From positions 1 to 50,101 of the forward strand of contig JASJCY010000009.1 of assembly GCA_030065825.1 (NCBI GenBank): 50,101 bases of DNA. The letters are read 5' to 3'. The stretch is from Nostocaceae cyanobacterium (GTDB lineage: Bacteria > Cyanobacteriota > Cyanobacteriia > Cyanobacteriales > Nostocaceae). Positions 1 through 10,181 of the stretch are shown one piece after another; position 1 is the stretch's first letter, and each line of letters opens with the position of its first letter. The notes below the pieces were generated by a model that was given only the letters and a program-made list of their open reading frames with translations, ran no database searches and was not told the DNA's origin. The translations under genes and the position numbers were made by a program.

Positions 1-588
1 TCCCCAGTTAGAGATACTGAAATTAATTTCAGTACGAGACTTGAAAAATATTTATTTTTTTACGATTAGTTTGTGCCAAGTGTTTCAAAGTTTTCACAAC
101 TTTGTAAGCTTTTGCATCCCGCACTAATCAAGCGTATTTATATTATACTCTGCTTCATACAAAGTTCCCCAAAAATCTGGGCAATAATACCGATATTTGC
201 TTAGATATGCAGAAAAATTATTTAGCAGCAGTCAGCCCTTCGGGTTCACAGTCGCACCCCTACCCTACACCGAAGCTAACGCAACGGGGAAGCAAGCTAC
301 ATCGGGGAGGGCACGCCACTTCTCTCAACGCGCTTAACCCCGTTCGCGGAGCGTCTGGGTTGGCGCAGCCTGCCCGGAGGGCTTAGGAGTTAGTTTCTTT
401 AAGCGGGGGAACCCCCTACCCTGCACCGAACACCTCCGGTGAACGGGTATCTCCTCCGGAGAGGCTACGCCAACGCAGTTGTACCCCTACTCCTTCAAAG
501 AAGGCTGAGCGCAAAGCGCAGGGTGTGCTTCGCACTCAGCGGCTTTGAGTAGAGTAGACCGCGCTGGTTCACCAATGACCAATGACTA
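1..588. other. repeat-rich spacer downstream of clpX
   Basis: No convincing gene is present. Positions 15-34 form a perfect 20-bp palindrome (TACTGAAATT and its reverse complement). From about 230 to 545 the DNA is a mosaic of short GC-rich palindromic repeats of the kind scattered between cyanobacterial genes (for example GGGGAAGCAAGCTAC near 287 and CGGAGAGGCTACGCCAACGC near 458). Relatives of the first motif recur near 15440, 24600 and 35000. Since clpX reads leftward into it, its terminator may lie here, but no hairpin followed by a T-run on the minus strand was identified. Confidence 0.6.
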
Positions 589-1926
589 TTATGCTGTTTC
601 TGGTTTGGGAAGTGAAGAGGGGTGCATCAACAACTCGGCTGTGGAACGTTTCTCGACCATTTCTTTGGTTACCATACAGCGGGTTACGTCTTTACGAGAA
701 GGCAACTCATACATCACATCCAACATCAGTTCTTCTACAATTCCCCGTAGTGCCCTTGCACCAGTTTTTCTGCGGTAAGCTTCTTGAGCGATCGCCCGTA
801 AAGCTTCTGGTTTAAATTCCAACTGGACGTTATCCATATTCAGCAGTTTCTGATACTGTTTTACCAGGGCGCTACGGGGCTGGGTTAAAATTGACATTAA
901 TGTTTCTTCATCCAGGGGATCTACCACTGCCACCATGGGCATTCTGCCAATAAATTCCGGAATCATCCCGAATTTTACCAGGTCGCCTGGTTCTAAATGG
1001 CGGATAGTATTTGCTGCCCGCTTCTCTTTTGAGAGACTGTCTCCCGGCTGTACAAAACCTATTGACTTTTTGCCCACTCTCTGCTCTACTACTTTATCCA
1101 AGCCGACGAAAGCACCACCACAGATAAACAGGATATTACTAGTATCAATTTGAATACAGTCTTGATAAGGGTGCTTGCGTCCTCCTTGGGGTGGGACATT
1201 GGCAACTGTTCCTTCCAGCATTTTCAGCAGTGCTTGTTGCACTCCTTCCCCGGAAACGTCTCTTGTAATTGAAGGGTTTTCGCTCTTGCGAGCAATTTTA
1301 TCAATTTCGTCGATGTAGATAATTCCTCGTTGTGCCTCTTCTACATCCAAATCTGCCACTTGCAACAGTCGCAACAAAATATTTTCCACATCTTCGCCTA
1401 CATACCCAGCTTCTGTGAGAGTTGTGGCATCAGCGACAGCAAAGGGTACATCCAGAATTTTCGCCAGGGTTTGTGCTAAGAGTGTTTTGCCGCAACCTGT
1501 GGGACCAATGAGCAAAATATTGGACTTTTGCAGTTCCACAACATCATCGGTGCCTTTAGCACTGCCTTGGGACTGCACCAGAGAGAGTCGCTTGTAATGG
1601 TTGTAAACTGCTACTGATAAGACTTTTTTAGCTTCGTCTTGACCAATTACGTGTTCATCCAGATATTTTTTAATCTCTCGTGGTTTGGGAATTTGATGAA
1701 ACGAAAGACTGGCGGAACGGGTGCGGCGTTTTTGAGGAGGCTCTGACTTTGGTACTGGGGGAGAAGCTGCAGCATTGGCATCGAGCAATTCCTCATCCAG
1801 AATTTCGTTACACAAGTCAACGCATTCGTCGCAGATGTAGACTCCCGGTCCAGCGATCAGTTTACGCACCTGCTCTTGAGACTTGCCACAGAATGAACAT
1901 TTTAAATGGGAGTCGTACTTAGACAT
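589..1926 (-). CDS. clpX: ATP-dependent Clp protease ATP-binding subunit ClpX
   Basis: AAA+ unfoldase that recognises tagged or misfolded proteins and threads them into the ClpP chamber in the cytoplasm. The 445 residues show the full ClpX layout: an N-terminal zinc-binding domain with Cys10, Cys13, Cys32 and Cys35; a Walker A motif GPTGCGKT at 141-148; the pore loop GYVG at 174-177; Walker B IIYIDEID at 202-209; and the IGF loop (KKSIGFVQ) that docks on ClpP. A Pro/Ala-rich linker of about 30 residues joins the zinc domain to the AAA+ module. The ATG start is preceded by AAGAGG, which overlaps the clpP stop region. Only 9 nt separate it from clpP, so the two are surely cotranscribed. Length and motifs are normal. 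Confidence 0.98.
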   Translation of the reverse strand: MSKYDSHLKCSFCGKSQEQVRKLIAGPGVYICDECVDLCNEILDEELLDANAAASPPVPKSEPPQKRRTRSASLSFHQIPKPREIKKYLDEHVIGQDEAKKVLSVAVYNHYKRLSLVQSQGSAKGTDDVVELQKSNILLIGPTGCGKTLLAQTLAKILDVPFAVADATTLTEAGYVGEDVENILLRLLQVADLDVEEAQRGIIYIDEIDKIARKSENPSITRDVSGEGVQQALLKMLEGTVANVPPQGGRKHPYQDCIQIDTSNILFICGGAFVGLDKVVEQRVGKKSIGFVQPGDSLSKEKRAANTIRHLEPGDLVKFGMIPEFIGRMPMVAVVDPLDEETLMSILTQPRSALVKQYQKLLNMDNVQLEFKPEALRAIAQEAYRRKTGARALRGIVEELMLDVMYELPSRKDVTRCMVTKEMVEKRSTAELLMHPSSLPKPETA

Positions 1927-1935
1927 ACCAGCCTC

Positions 1936-2631
1936 TTATTTCAGAATGGTGACGTTTTCTCCGGCATTGGGTAGATTTTGCCGGGAGATAACTTGGTCGA
2001 TCAAACCATAGTTTTGTGCTTCGGTTGCGGACATGAAAAAGTCACGTTCGGTATCCTCTGCAATTTTTTCTAAAGGTTGACCTGTATGCTGAGCCAATAA
2101 TTGATTGAGCTTCGCTTTATGATAAAGAATTTCTTTTGCTTGGATTTCAATATCAACTGCTTGTCCTTGAGCGCCACCTAGTGGTTGGTGAATCATAATT
2201 CGGGAATCGGGTAGAGACATTCGTTTACCCGCAGCTCCTGCTGATAACAAAAATGCTCCCATGCTTGCGGCTAATCCAAAACAGATGGTTACTACATCGG
2301 GGCGTATTTGTTGCATTGTATCATAAATTGCCATACCCGATGTCACGGAGCCACCAGGAGAATTTATGTACACCTGAATGTCCTTTTCTGGGTCTTCGGC
2401 GTCTAAAAACAATAACTGGGCAATAATGGAATTAGCTACAGTATCATCTATTCCTGTTCCCAAAAAGATAATCCGCTCTCGTAGCAGACGGGAGTAGATA
2501 TCGAAAGCCCTCTCTCCCATGCCAGATTGTTCTACCACCATAGGCAGGATATTGCTTTGAGTGCCAAGGGAGTTAATTTCTAATCTTCTTACACTGCGGA
2601 TTGGGTAATTTCCCGACTGCGATACAAGCAT
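1936..2631 (-). CDS. clpP: ATP-dependent Clp protease proteolytic subunit ClpP (clpP2 position)
   Basis: Serine protease subunit that forms the tetradecameric chamber fed by ClpX. The catalytic triad is visible as Ser123 (GLAASMGAF), His148 (MIHQPLGG) and Asp197 (ERDFFMS), so this is an active ClpP and not the inactive ClpR paralogue of cyanobacteria. Cyanobacteria carry several clpP genes; the copy directly upstream of clpX is usually called clpP2, and the context here fits that. The 231-residue product has about 30 extra N-terminal residues compared with short ClpPs; Met31 ([14 protein letters not shown]) is an alternative start close to where family homology begins. No clear Shine-Dalgarno lies before the first ATG. 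It is the first gene of the clpP-clpX operon. Confidence 0.97.
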   Translation of the reverse strand: MLVSQSGNYPIRSVRRLEINSLGTQSNILPMVVEQSGMGERAFDIYSRLLRERIIFLGTGIDDTVANSIIAQLLFLDAEDPEKDIQVYINSPGGSVTSGMAIYDTMQQIRPDVVTICFGLAASMGAFLLSAGAAGKRMSLPDSRIMIHQPLGGAQGQAVDIEIQAKEILYHKAKLNQLLAQHTGQPLEKIAEDTERDFFMSATEAQNYGLIDQVISRQNLPNAGENVTILK

Positions 2632-2981
2632 AAAAATTATGTCTAAAAATCAATACAACAATAACCGAAGGAGGGAATCTCTGCCTGGGGAGTCAGACAA
2701 GATTAGGATCTCAACTATGTATTAACCATTATGCCTCATGTGACCTTCTCCCGACAGCAAGGCGGATAGCTAAATTAATTTCCACCATTAACCACCATTA
2801 ATTTGTTGCTCTTGGATTTTGTTAGTTTTGTTCAACTCCCACCCTAACGCTAAATCAAGACAATTGCCAAAGCTTTTTTGAGCATCAAAGTTAGGGAAAA
2901 CAAATTAAGATGTATCATTTGGGTTGATTTGGCAGTCAGTGGTGAATTTTCCTGACTGCTCAATGCTGACCTATGTTGATT
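2632..2981 (-). promoter_or_regulatory. clpP-clpX upstream region
   Basis: A 350-bp gene-free stretch between tig (ending at 2982) and clpP. It must carry the clpPX promoter unless transcription reads through from tig, which lies upstream on the same strand. I saw no CIRCE-type heat-shock inverted repeat and no strong terminator for tig. A short direct repeat, CCACCATTAA, occurs twice around 2784-2805. Nothing else was identified. Confidence 0.4.
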
Positions 2982-4400
2982 TTATTCTTCTGGTGCTGTT
3001 TGTGCTTCTGTGGCTTCTGATGTTACCTCTTGTTCAGTTTCGGCTTTAGTTTCAGCATCTGTCTTTTTCAAAGAACCTTCCGGTACTAATTCTACTGTTG
3101 AGTTTAAGAGAAGCCAATCGATAATTTTTTCGGTCAACAATTCATTTTCCACCGATTCCTTGACTCTATCCGGGTCAATATTTTCATCGGCATATTCTTT
3201 CATCAGTTCTGTGACTTTAGCGTTGATTTCTGACTCTGTGACCTCAATAGATTCCCTTTTGCTCACTTCCTGTAACGCCAGTCCCCGCTTTAAGCGTTCC
3301 ACTGCTTCGTCCCGAGAACGTTCCCGTAGTTGAGGAATAATATCTTGGGTAAATAACTTTTTGACATCCATTCCCTGCTGTGATAGACGCATAGCTGTTT
3401 GAGTCAGCATGGAATCTACTTCCTGCTGAATCATGGTTTCTGGCAATTCAACTTCTACGTAGTTGATTAATTCGGCTAATAATGCCTCTTGTTTGTTGGA
3501 TTTGGTTTTGTCTTGGGCTTCTTTTTGGAACCTTTCTTCTAGGGAAGTACGTAATTCTGCCAATGTATCGAACTCACTCACTTCTTTGGCAAAATCGTCA
3601 TCTAATTCCGGGAGTTCCTTTTCTTTAATTTCCTTAAGAGTGACGGTAAAGATAGCGGCTTTTCCGGCTAAATCTTCACTACCATAGGAATCGGGAAACT
3701 GGGCAGAAACTTCTTTAGTTTCTGTGGGATTCATCCCTATTATCCCTGTGACAAACCCAGGGATAAATTTATTTTCCTGTAATTCAACTTGGAAATCAGT
3801 GGCTTCGCCACCGGGAATTGGTTCGGGTTCTGTGGCTTCATCATCACCCTCAGCTTTTGCCAGCACACCTTTGAAATCTAACACAGCCACATCTCCTAAT
3901 TGGGCTGCACGTCCCTCTACAGGAATCAAGGTTGCCCTTTGTTCCCGTTCGCTCTCCAGAATCTTATCAACTCGTTGTGCATCATATTTGATTTCCTCGG
4001 CTTTAATCTGTAAGTCCTTGTACTGTGTCAAATTTACTTCCGGTGGCACGTCGATGGCGGCAGAAAATGTCAGGGGCTTGCCTGGTTCATAATTATTAAC
4101 CAATTCATCAAAAGATGACCGTAGTTGTGGTTGCCCAATTCCCTGGATATCTTCTTGCTTAATCGCTGTTTCGATGCCATGTTGCAGCAATTCTTCCAAT
4201 GCAGCTGCTTTGATGCGAGTGACTCCTAGACGCTGGACTAAGATATGCCGGGGCACCTTGCCTTTGCGAAACCCAGGAACATTGACGCTTGTTGCTAAAT
4301 TTTTAATGACCTTTTCGTAAGTTTGCTTGGTCATTTCCGGTGTAATTTCTATTTCCAGACCAATTTGACTAGCGGGAAGTTTTTCCTGGGTAACTTTCAT
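2982..4400 (-). CDS. tig: trigger factor, ribosome-associated chaperone and peptidyl-prolyl isomerase
   Basis: Chaperone that binds the ribosomal exit tunnel and shelters nascent chains. The 472-residue protein has the ribosome-binding signature GFRKGKVPR at about 43-51 within the N-terminal domain, a central FKBP-like PPIase domain (about 165-260, beginning near GDVAVLDFKGVL) and a long helical C-terminal domain. The last 25 residues form a Glu/Thr/Ala-rich acidic tail, seen in many cyanobacterial trigger factors. AAGAG precedes the ATG. It lies 350 bp upstream of clpP on the same strand, the conserved tig-clpP-clpX order, which links folding with proteolysis. Confidence 0.97.
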   Translation of the reverse strand: MKVTQEKLPASQIGLEIEITPEMTKQTYEKVIKNLATSVNVPGFRKGKVPRHILVQRLGVTRIKAAALEELLQHGIETAIKQEDIQGIGQPQLRSSFDELVNNYEPGKPLTFSAAIDVPPEVNLTQYKDLQIKAEEIKYDAQRVDKILESEREQRATLIPVEGRAAQLGDVAVLDFKGVLAKAEGDDEATEPEPIPGGEATDFQVELQENKFIPGFVTGIIGMNPTETKEVSAQFPDSYGSEDLAGKAAIFTVTLKEIKEKELPELDDDFAKEVSEFDTLAELRTSLEERFQKEAQDKTKSNKQEALLAELINYVEVELPETMIQQEVDSMLTQTAMRLSQQGMDVKKLFTQDIIPQLRERSRDEAVERLKRGLALQEVSKRESIEVTESEINAKVTELMKEYADENIDPDRVKESVENELLTEKIIDWLLLNSTVELVPEGSLKKTDAETKAETEQEVTSEATEAQTAPEE

Positions 4401-4820
4401 GCTTATTCTCTTGTTTTAGTGATTATTTTTTACTGTTAATACGCAGATGCCAGCAGAGTTATTGTCAGGCAGTTACTGAATACAAGCAACTTCTTTAGTG
4501 TCTTCGCTAACATTTATTATGGTAAATTCACAGGGAAAGGGAATGTACCTGCAAGGCATCATCAGAAGCATCGATGGCTGCACTTTAGCAAAGATCCAGT
4601 TTACTAGGGATTGGGAATTAGGGAGTAGGAAATTAGGAGGCGCAAACTAGTGGTCTTTTAAGTTAACTTTGCTGGGTAAAGGCTGGCAGGGGAAGAGGGG
4701 CAAATGTGGGAGGTGTGGGGCACTCCAAATGCTAACATTTTCTGAGTGCTTCTTCTTGGAACTGTCGCCGCTATTCCCTTCGCGGTACTATATTGAGTTT
4801 TGGGCGTTGCTGATTAGAAG

Positions 4821-4881
4821 TAAGTACCTGGGCAAAATTAATTAGACATTTTTTTGAGGTAGGGAACTCTTAATAGGGAAC
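4821..4881. repeat. 61-bp dispersed repeat, copy 1
   Basis: Identical over 61 bp to 28643-28703, beginning TAAGTACCTGGGCAAAATTA and ending near TAATAGGGAAC. Both copies are in the same orientation and both lie in spacers. Perfect identity over this length suggests recent spread or gene conversion. No coding capacity was seen. Confidence 0.85.
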
Positions 4882-4960
4882 TCTTAACAGGTTATATAAC
4901 TCGATAGTAAATTAAATAATTTTGCATAAGTACTTATGATTTTGCCTCCTAACCCCCAAT

Positions 4961-5013
4961 CTACCCCCAATCTACCCCCAATCTACCCCCAATCTACCCC
5001 CAATGTTGGGGGT
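4961..5013. repeat. 11-bp tandem repeat closing in a hairpin
   Basis: Four perfect copies of CTACCCCCAAT (4961-5004), preceded by a partial copy. The last copy runs into a perfect inverted repeat: ACCCCCAA (4996-5003), TG, TTGGGGGT (5006-5013). The C-rich strand could also stack or fold into unusual structures. Confidence 0.9.
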
Positions 5014-5127
5014 CACGGGGGCAGGGGTCACAGGGACGGGGGATAATAGTGGCGAAGCAAGAACTCTAATCACAGTATTCATGCTTTGATTCAGCAACGC
5101 CGAGTTTTGTATTCTAGCTGCCGACCC

Positions 5128-5290
5128 ACAGATGTTTAACTGTTCGGTTCTAGAGCAAGGAACCAGGGTAAGCATTCCTTTGTAGGTCTTTAACTCTTGG
5201 CTCTAACTTAGTACTCAAGGTACTTAGTTTGGTCAGTAATGGGCTTCCCTCCAGCCCCCGGCTATCTTCCGTGGGGTTTGTGACCTGGGA
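5128..5290. ncRNA. candidate structured RNA, copy 2 (diverged relative of 47735-47912)
   Basis: The minus strand from 5236 down to 5134 aligns without net gaps to 47792-47894 (103 nt each). In the blocks flanking a variable hairpin I counted 58 of 73 identical positions. A small hairpin is kept by compensation: AGTAC/GTACT with loop CTTGA here (5210-5224) against AGTTC/GAACT with loop TTTGA in the other copy. The variable hairpin is AAGGAA/TTCCTT (5157-5162 with 5175-5180). An outer stem TGACC (5281-5285) with GGTCA (5231-5235) has a counterpart in the other copy. The transcribed strand is undecided. No transposase or IscB gene is adjacent. Confidence 0.5.
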
Positions 5291-5705
5291 CATCAATCCA
5301 TTGGCATCATAGTACATCAATCTTTTAGACAACGCACTTGCTGGTGTTGGCTGTATTTTTCACCCCCAAGCTATAGATATTGGTGTTTGAGAATGTTTAC
5401 GCCTGCTAGGAGTTTGTTGTATAATGTGTATTTTACATTTTATAATTACTTAACTTGCAGAAAATCATTATAAATTGTTGTAAATTTTGTAATGTTGTAG
5501 ATTTTGTTTGATTAATTGTTGTAAATTGCAACAGTGGAAAAAGCAAAAAAATGGTGTACTAGTTTCAAGGAATTGAATTAAGAGATATACTCATCATCAA
5601 TGGCTAATAGTAGTAAATGGCTAATAGTAGAAAGCGAAATGAAATTATTGTCAATTTTTATTTAATCTCTATTATTTAAATCAATAGGTTATACATCAGA
5701 TATTC

Positions 5706-5712
5706 AAGGAGG
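5706..5712 (+). promoter_or_regulatory. strong ribosome binding site deciding the asd GTG start
   Basis: AAGGAGG lies 8 nt before the GTG at 5721. It fixes that non-ATG codon as the start; the protein read from it begins with residues typical of the family. Upstream, AATGGCTAATAGTAG occurs twice in tandem (5599-5613 and 5616-5630, period 17). Confidence 0.85.
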
Positions 5713-5720
5713 AAGCCAGT

Positions 5721-6764
5721 GTGTCTAGAAGTTATCGTGTAGCGATTTTGGGAGCAACGGGTGCTGTTGGCAGAGAATTGCTGACATTATTAGAAAGTCG
5801 GAATTTTCCCATTGCTGATTTAAAATTATTGGCATCAAATCGCAGTGCGGGACAGAGATTACCATTTAAAGGAGAAAATTTAACGGTAGAAACTGTCAGC
5901 AATAGCGCTTTTGATAATGTAGATTTGGTATTGGCAAGTGCAGGAGGTTCAACCTCAAAAGCTTGGGCAACCACAGCAGTAGAAGCAGGGGCAGTAGTAA
6001 TTGATAATTCTAGTGCTTTTCGCATGGATCCCCAAGTGCCCTTAGTAGTGCCAGAAGTCAATCCCCAAGCAGCTGCTAACCACAAAGGCATCATTGCCAA
6101 CCCCAACTGCACGACAATTTTGATGACAGTAGCAATTTGGCCCCTGCATCAACTAAAACCTATAAAACGTATTATTGCCGCTACCTATCAATCTGCCAGT
6201 GGGGCTGGGGCACAAGCCATGGAAGAAGTAAAAACCCAAGCAAGAGCTATTTTAGACGGTAGGGAACCAAAACCAGAAGCGTTCCCTTACCCGTTGGCTT
6301 TTAATTTATTTCCGCATAACTCCCCCTTAAACGAACAGGGGTACTGCGAAGAAGAAATGAAAATGGTCAACGAAACTCGTAAGATTTTTGGTGATCAGGA
6401 TATAAGAGTTACAGCAACTTGTGTACGGGTTCCCGTACTCCGCGCTCACTCAGAAGCGATTAATCTAGAATTCGAGACTCCTTTTGCTCCAGAGTCAGCA
6501 AGAAAAATTTTGAGTCAGGCTGCTGGTGTAAAATTAGTGGAAGATTGGCAAGCAAATCATTTCCCTATGCCCATTGAAGCCAGCGGTCGGGATGAAGTGT
6601 TAGTAGGAAGAATTCGTCAAGATATTTCTCATCCTTGTGGTTTAGAATTGTGGCTATGTGGCGACCAGATCCGTAAAGGTGCAGCGTTAAATGCAGTGCA
6701 AATTGCTGAGTTACTCGTAGAAAAGAATTTGCTCAAAGGATCAGCAGCATATGTTTCTAGATAG
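5721..6764 (+). CDS. asd: aspartate-semialdehyde dehydrogenase
   Basis: Reduces aspartyl phosphate to aspartate semialdehyde with NADPH, the branch point toward lysine/diaminopimelate, threonine and methionine. The 347-residue protein has the nucleotide-binding GATGAVG at 11-17, the active-site NPNCTT with nucleophile Cys130, and the family motif SGAGAQAMEE. The GTG start is supported by a strong upstream AAGGAGG. It stands upstream of dapA on the same strand, with a 276-bp repeat-filled gap. DapA uses its product directly, so the pair forms the first committed steps to diaminopimelate. Confidence 0.97.
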   Translation: MSRSYRVAILGATGAVGRELLTLLESRNFPIADLKLLASNRSAGQRLPFKGENLTVETVSNSAFDNVDLVLASAGGSTSKAWATTAVEAGAVVIDNSSAFRMDPQVPLVVPEVNPQAAANHKGIIANPNCTTILMTVAIWPLHQLKPIKRIIAATYQSASGAGAQAMEEVKTQARAILDGREPKPEAFPYPLAFNLFPHNSPLNEQGYCEEEMKMVNETRKIFGDQDIRVTATCVRVPVLRAHSEAINLEFETPFAPESARKILSQAAGVKLVEDWQANHFPMPIEASGRDEVLVGRIRQDISHPCGLELWLCGDQIRKGAALNAVQIAELLVEKNLLKGSAAYVSR

Positions 6765-6765
6765 T

Positions 6766-6828
6766 TATTAGTTATTAGTCATTAGTTATTAGTCATTAGT
6801 TATTAGTCATTAGTTATTGGTTATTAGT
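6766..6828. repeat. heptamer-based tandem repeat after asd
   Basis: Repeats of TTAGTTA and TTAGTCA alternate, giving a 14-bp period directly after the asd stop codon. Farther on, ACAAATGACAAA-type repeats run to about 6940. This is the STRR style of short tandem repeat known from heterocystous cyanobacteria. It fills most of the asd-dapA gap. Confidence 0.85.
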
Positions 6829-7040
6829 AAATAATCAATTGTACAACCGACGTAGACCTGCTAAACGCAACAGCGGAACCTCTTTTCAGGGTAGAACAAA
6901 GAACAAATGACAAAGAACAAATGACAAATGACAAATCAATATTGAAATCACCATTGAAATAAAGAAAACAAATAGATTATGACAATAAAAAAACCACCAA
7001 GAAATAAAAAATATAGAAGTTCATCAGGAGTGGCAAAAGG

Positions 7041-7922
7041 GTGGTAGATTTTGGTCAGGTTTTAACAGCGATGATTACGCCGTTTACAGAAGACGGTAGA
7101 GTCAACTATGATGTAGCAGCACAACTGGCAGAACATCTCGCCAATAACGGTACAGATACCGTAGTTGTGTGCGGCACCACCGGAGAATCCCCAGTTTTGA
7201 GTTGGGATGAGGAATACCAATTATTCACCGTGGTATTGCAGGCGGTAGACAAAAAAGCCAAAGTAATGGCAGGATGTGGTTCCAATTCTACCAAAGAAGC
7301 CATCGCCGCCACACAAAAGGCGGCTAAAATAGGGGTACATGGTGCCCTGCAAGTGGTTCCCTATTACAACAAGCCACCACAAGAGGGATTATATCGTCAC
7401 TTTCAGGCGATCGCCCAAGCTTCCGATCTACCATTGTTGTTATACAACATTCCTGGTCGCACTGGACAAAACTTGCTACCAGAAACAGTTGTCCGGCTAG
7501 CAAAACTAGAGAACATCGTCGGGATCAAAGAAGCTAGTGGCAATTTAGACCAAGTAAGTGAAATCCGTCGCTTGACATCAAAAGAATTTCAGATTTACTC
7601 TGGTGATGATTCATTAACCCTCCCTATGTTAGCAGTTGGGGCGAGGGGAGTGGTAAGCGTGGCTTCTCATCTGGTAGGAAACCAACTGCAAAAGATGATC
7701 CAAGCTTTTAACGCCGGTCAAGTTGAAGTGGCAAGGGCAATTCATTTAGAGTTGTTTCCCTTGTTTAAAGCATTGTTTATAACTACCAATCCCATCCCAG
7801 TTAAACAAGCATTGAAACTTCAAGGATGGGAAGTTGGTTCTACTCGTCTGCCACTTTGCCAAGCCTCAGTTGAAGTCAGTCAAAAGTTAGAGTTAGTTCT
7901 CAAGGAACTTGATTTAATTTAG
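7041..7922 (+). CDS. dapA: 4-hydroxy-tetrahydrodipicolinate synthase
   Basis: Condenses pyruvate with aspartate semialdehyde in the lysine and diaminopimelate pathway. The 293-residue TIM-barrel protein shows GTTGES (residues 45-50, with the Thr pair that contacts substrate), Tyr135 ([11 protein letters not shown]) and the Schiff-base Lys163 (GIKEASG). The GTG at 7041 is the likely start: AGGAG lies 10 nt upstream and the N terminus matches the family ([14 protein letters not shown]). It follows asd on the same strand and precedes the RNase J gene, a conserved cyanobacterial order. Confidence 0.97.
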   Translation: MVDFGQVLTAMITPFTEDGRVNYDVAAQLAEHLANNGTDTVVVCGTTGESPVLSWDEEYQLFTVVLQAVDKKAKVMAGCGSNSTKEAIAATQKAAKIGVHGALQVVPYYNKPPQEGLYRHFQAIAQASDLPLLLYNIPGRTGQNLLPETVVRLAKLENIVGIKEASGNLDQVSEIRRLTSKEFQIYSGDDSLTLPMLAVGARGVVSVASHLVGNQLQKMIQAFNAGQVEVARAIHLELFPLFKALFITTNPIPVKQALKLQGWEVGSTRLPLCQASVEVSQKLELVLKELDLI

Positions 7923-8195
7923 CTAGCAACAGCGAACTAGAAAACCCTTGGGGATTGGATTGCTGATTATACAACAATCAACTGAATTTCTACTAGTCAA
8001 AGGGTAACAAAACATTGTTACTAATAGCACTTATACTATGAAGCTTTCAGTGTAAATTTCATTTAAATTGCACAATTAAACATCTGAGTCAAAACTTGGC
8101 TGCCTTCAGACTGATTTCATAGACAGCTAATGTTGTCTTTACTACAAAAATCCCTAACTGCAAATCTTTAACGACAAACAACAACCGCAGGAAAA

Positions 8196-9968
8196 ATGGC
8201 TAAAAACACAACTAAATCCGCCCTGAAAATTATTCCTTTGGGCGGATTACATGAAATTGGTAAAAATACTTGTGTTTTCGAGTACGAAGACGAAATTTTA
8301 CTTCTAGATGCTGGTTTGGCTTTCCCTACCGATGGGATGCACGGAGTGAATATTGTTTTACCGGATACTACTTATCTCCGGGAAAACCGGCATAAAATCA
8401 AAGGCATGATTGTTACCCACGGTCATGAAGACCACATTGGGGGTATTGCCTTTCACCTAAAGCAATTTGACATTCCCGTGATTTACGGTCCGAGACTGGC
8501 AATGGCAATGCTAGAAGGGAAATTGGAAGAAGCAGGAGTACGCGATCGCACAGAATTAAGAACTGTGTTACCCAGGGACATTGTACGCATTGGTAAATCT
8601 TTTGTGATCGAGTACATGCGCAATACCCACTCCATGGCTGATAGTTTTAGTGTGGCAATTTTTACACCGTTAGGGGTGGTAATCCACACAGGGGATTTTA
8701 AATTTGACCATACCCCCGTGGATGGTGAGTGTTTTGACCTGCAAAGACTGGCAGAACATGGGGAAAAAGGTGTACTGTGCTTGATGAGTGATTCCACTAA
8801 CTCAGAAGTCCCTGGTTTTACTCCTTCTGAGAGTTCAGTCTATCCAAATCTGGATCGGGTTTTCTCTCAAAGCAGCGGACGCATTTTTGTTACCACCTTT
8901 GCTTCCAGTGTGCATCGCCTGAATATAATTTTGCAACTGGCGCACAAACATAATCGCGTTGTCGGTGTCGTCGGGCGATCGATGCTAAATTTAATCGCCC
9001 ATGCCCGCAATCTTGGCTACGTTAAGTGTGAAGATAGCCTACTGCAACCCCTACACGCTATCCGGAATTTACCAGATGAGAAGGTTTTGATTCTGACCAC
9101 AGGTTCCCAAGGAGAACCAATGGCAGCATTGACTAGGATTGCCAATAAACAGCACCCCCACATTAAGATTCGGGAAGGGGATACAGTGGTATTCTCAGCT
9201 AACCCCATCCCCGGAAATACCATTGCTGTGGTAAATACCATTGATAAGTTGATGATGCAAGGGGCGAAAGTGATTTACGGTCGCCATCAAGGAGTTCACG
9301 TTTCTGGTCACGGCTGTCAGGAAGACCAAAAACTGATGCTTGCCCTGACTAAGCCCAAGTTTTTCTTACCAGTCCACGGCGAACACCGGATGCTAGTCAA
9401 GCACTCCCATACAGCCCAAAGCATGGGCATTCCCCCTGAGAACATGGTAATTATCCAAAATGGCGACATCGTGGAACTGACATCCGAATCCATTGGCGTT
9501 GCGGGGAAAGTACCCTCAGGACTGGAACTGGTGGATACATCTGGTTCTGGTATGGTTAGCGCCAAGGTGCTAGAAGAACGGCAACAGATGGCAGAAGATG
9601 GGATTGTCACCATTGCAGCAGCGATTAATTGGAATGGGAAACTGTTGGCAAAACCAGAAATTCATCTGCGGGGTGTAGTTACCAATATCGAGCGATCGCT
9701 CCTGCAAAAGTTAGTCCAACAACGCATAGAAGAGACTTTGGGTGTCCGTTGGTCAGAATTTGCTCGACCTCTAAATGGTGGTAAGCCGGAAGTAGACTGG
9801 GGTGGTTTAAAAGGGCTTTTAGAGCGGGAATTGATGCGCTTTTTGAAGCGGGAACTACAATGTCAGCCAACAGTAACTTTGTTAATGCAAATTCCTGACG
9901 AGTCGCAAATCAAAGCTAGCGATGGTAGAAGGCGGCGTACTCGCACCACAGCCCAAGTAGCATCTTAA
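8196..9968 (+). CDS. rnj: ribonuclease J
   Basis: Metallo-beta-lactamase/beta-CASP ribonuclease with endonuclease and 5'-3' exonuclease activity in RNA turnover. The 590-residue protein carries the zinc motif HGHEDHIGG (His75, His77, Asp79, His80), the beta-CASP region (TTGSQGEP near 300 and VHGEHRML near 395) and the C-terminal domain of RNase J. The C-terminal 35 residues are basic (DGRRRRTRTTAQVAS), a feature that could help RNA binding. A 273-bp gap separates it from dapA, so it may have its own promoter. Internal HIP1 sites support native cyanobacterial origin. Confidence 0.96.
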   Translation: MAKNTTKSALKIIPLGGLHEIGKNTCVFEYEDEILLLDAGLAFPTDGMHGVNIVLPDTTYLRENRHKIKGMIVTHGHEDHIGGIAFHLKQFDIPVIYGPRLAMAMLEGKLEEAGVRDRTELRTVLPRDIVRIGKSFVIEYMRNTHSMADSFSVAIFTPLGVVIHTGDFKFDHTPVDGECFDLQRLAEHGEKGVLCLMSDSTNSEVPGFTPSESSVYPNLDRVFSQSSGRIFVTTFASSVHRLNIILQLAHKHNRVVGVVGRSMLNLIAHARNLGYVKCEDSLLQPLHAIRNLPDEKVLILTTGSQGEPMAALTRIANKQHPHIKIREGDTVVFSANPIPGNTIAVVNTIDKLMMQGAKVIYGRHQGVHVSGHGCQEDQKLMLALTKPKFFLPVHGEHRMLVKHSHTAQSMGIPPENMVIIQNGDIVELTSESIGVAGKVPSGLELVDTSGSGMVSAKVLEERQQMAEDGIVTIAAAINWNGKLLAKPEIHLRGVVTNIERSLLQKLVQQRIEETLGVRWSEFARPLNGGKPEVDWGGLKGLLERELMRFLKRELQCQPTVTLLMQIPDESQIKASDGRRRRTRTTAQVAS

Positions 9969-10181
9969 GGGACTTTCAAATATCCAATTTGTTCTTGTGG
10001 GGTAGGCATCTTGCCTGCCCTATAAAAGAAATTTTCAGTATTTTTTGATTTGATTTGCAAGTCCCCCATGTTCCCCAGGGTGGAATTGTAAATTTCTGTT
10101 ATTTTTTTCAAAAGGGGCTTTTGCTTCGGATTTGCCAAAATTATTGAGAATTGATGTCATCTGGGCGACGATATTTCAGGG

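Larger units (their letters stand above)
4401..5127. other. spacer between tig and asd, left part
   Basis: Gene-free stretch between the divergent tig and asd genes. It contains a 61-bp dispersed repeat (4821-4881), four tandem copies of an 11-bp unit ending in a hairpin (4961-5013) and, further on, a structured-RNA candidate (5128-5290). Short reading frames here are low-complexity products of the repeats and resemble nothing I know. Confidence 0.5.

Noticed and set aside
2632-2981. CIRCE heat-shock operator before clpP
   Set aside because: No TTAGCACTC-type inverted repeat was found.
5150-5332. 60-codon minus-strand frame (MSKRLMYYDANGLMSQ...)
   Set aside because: It overlaps the structured-RNA candidate; conservation with the other copy follows base pairing and not codons, and no family was recognised.
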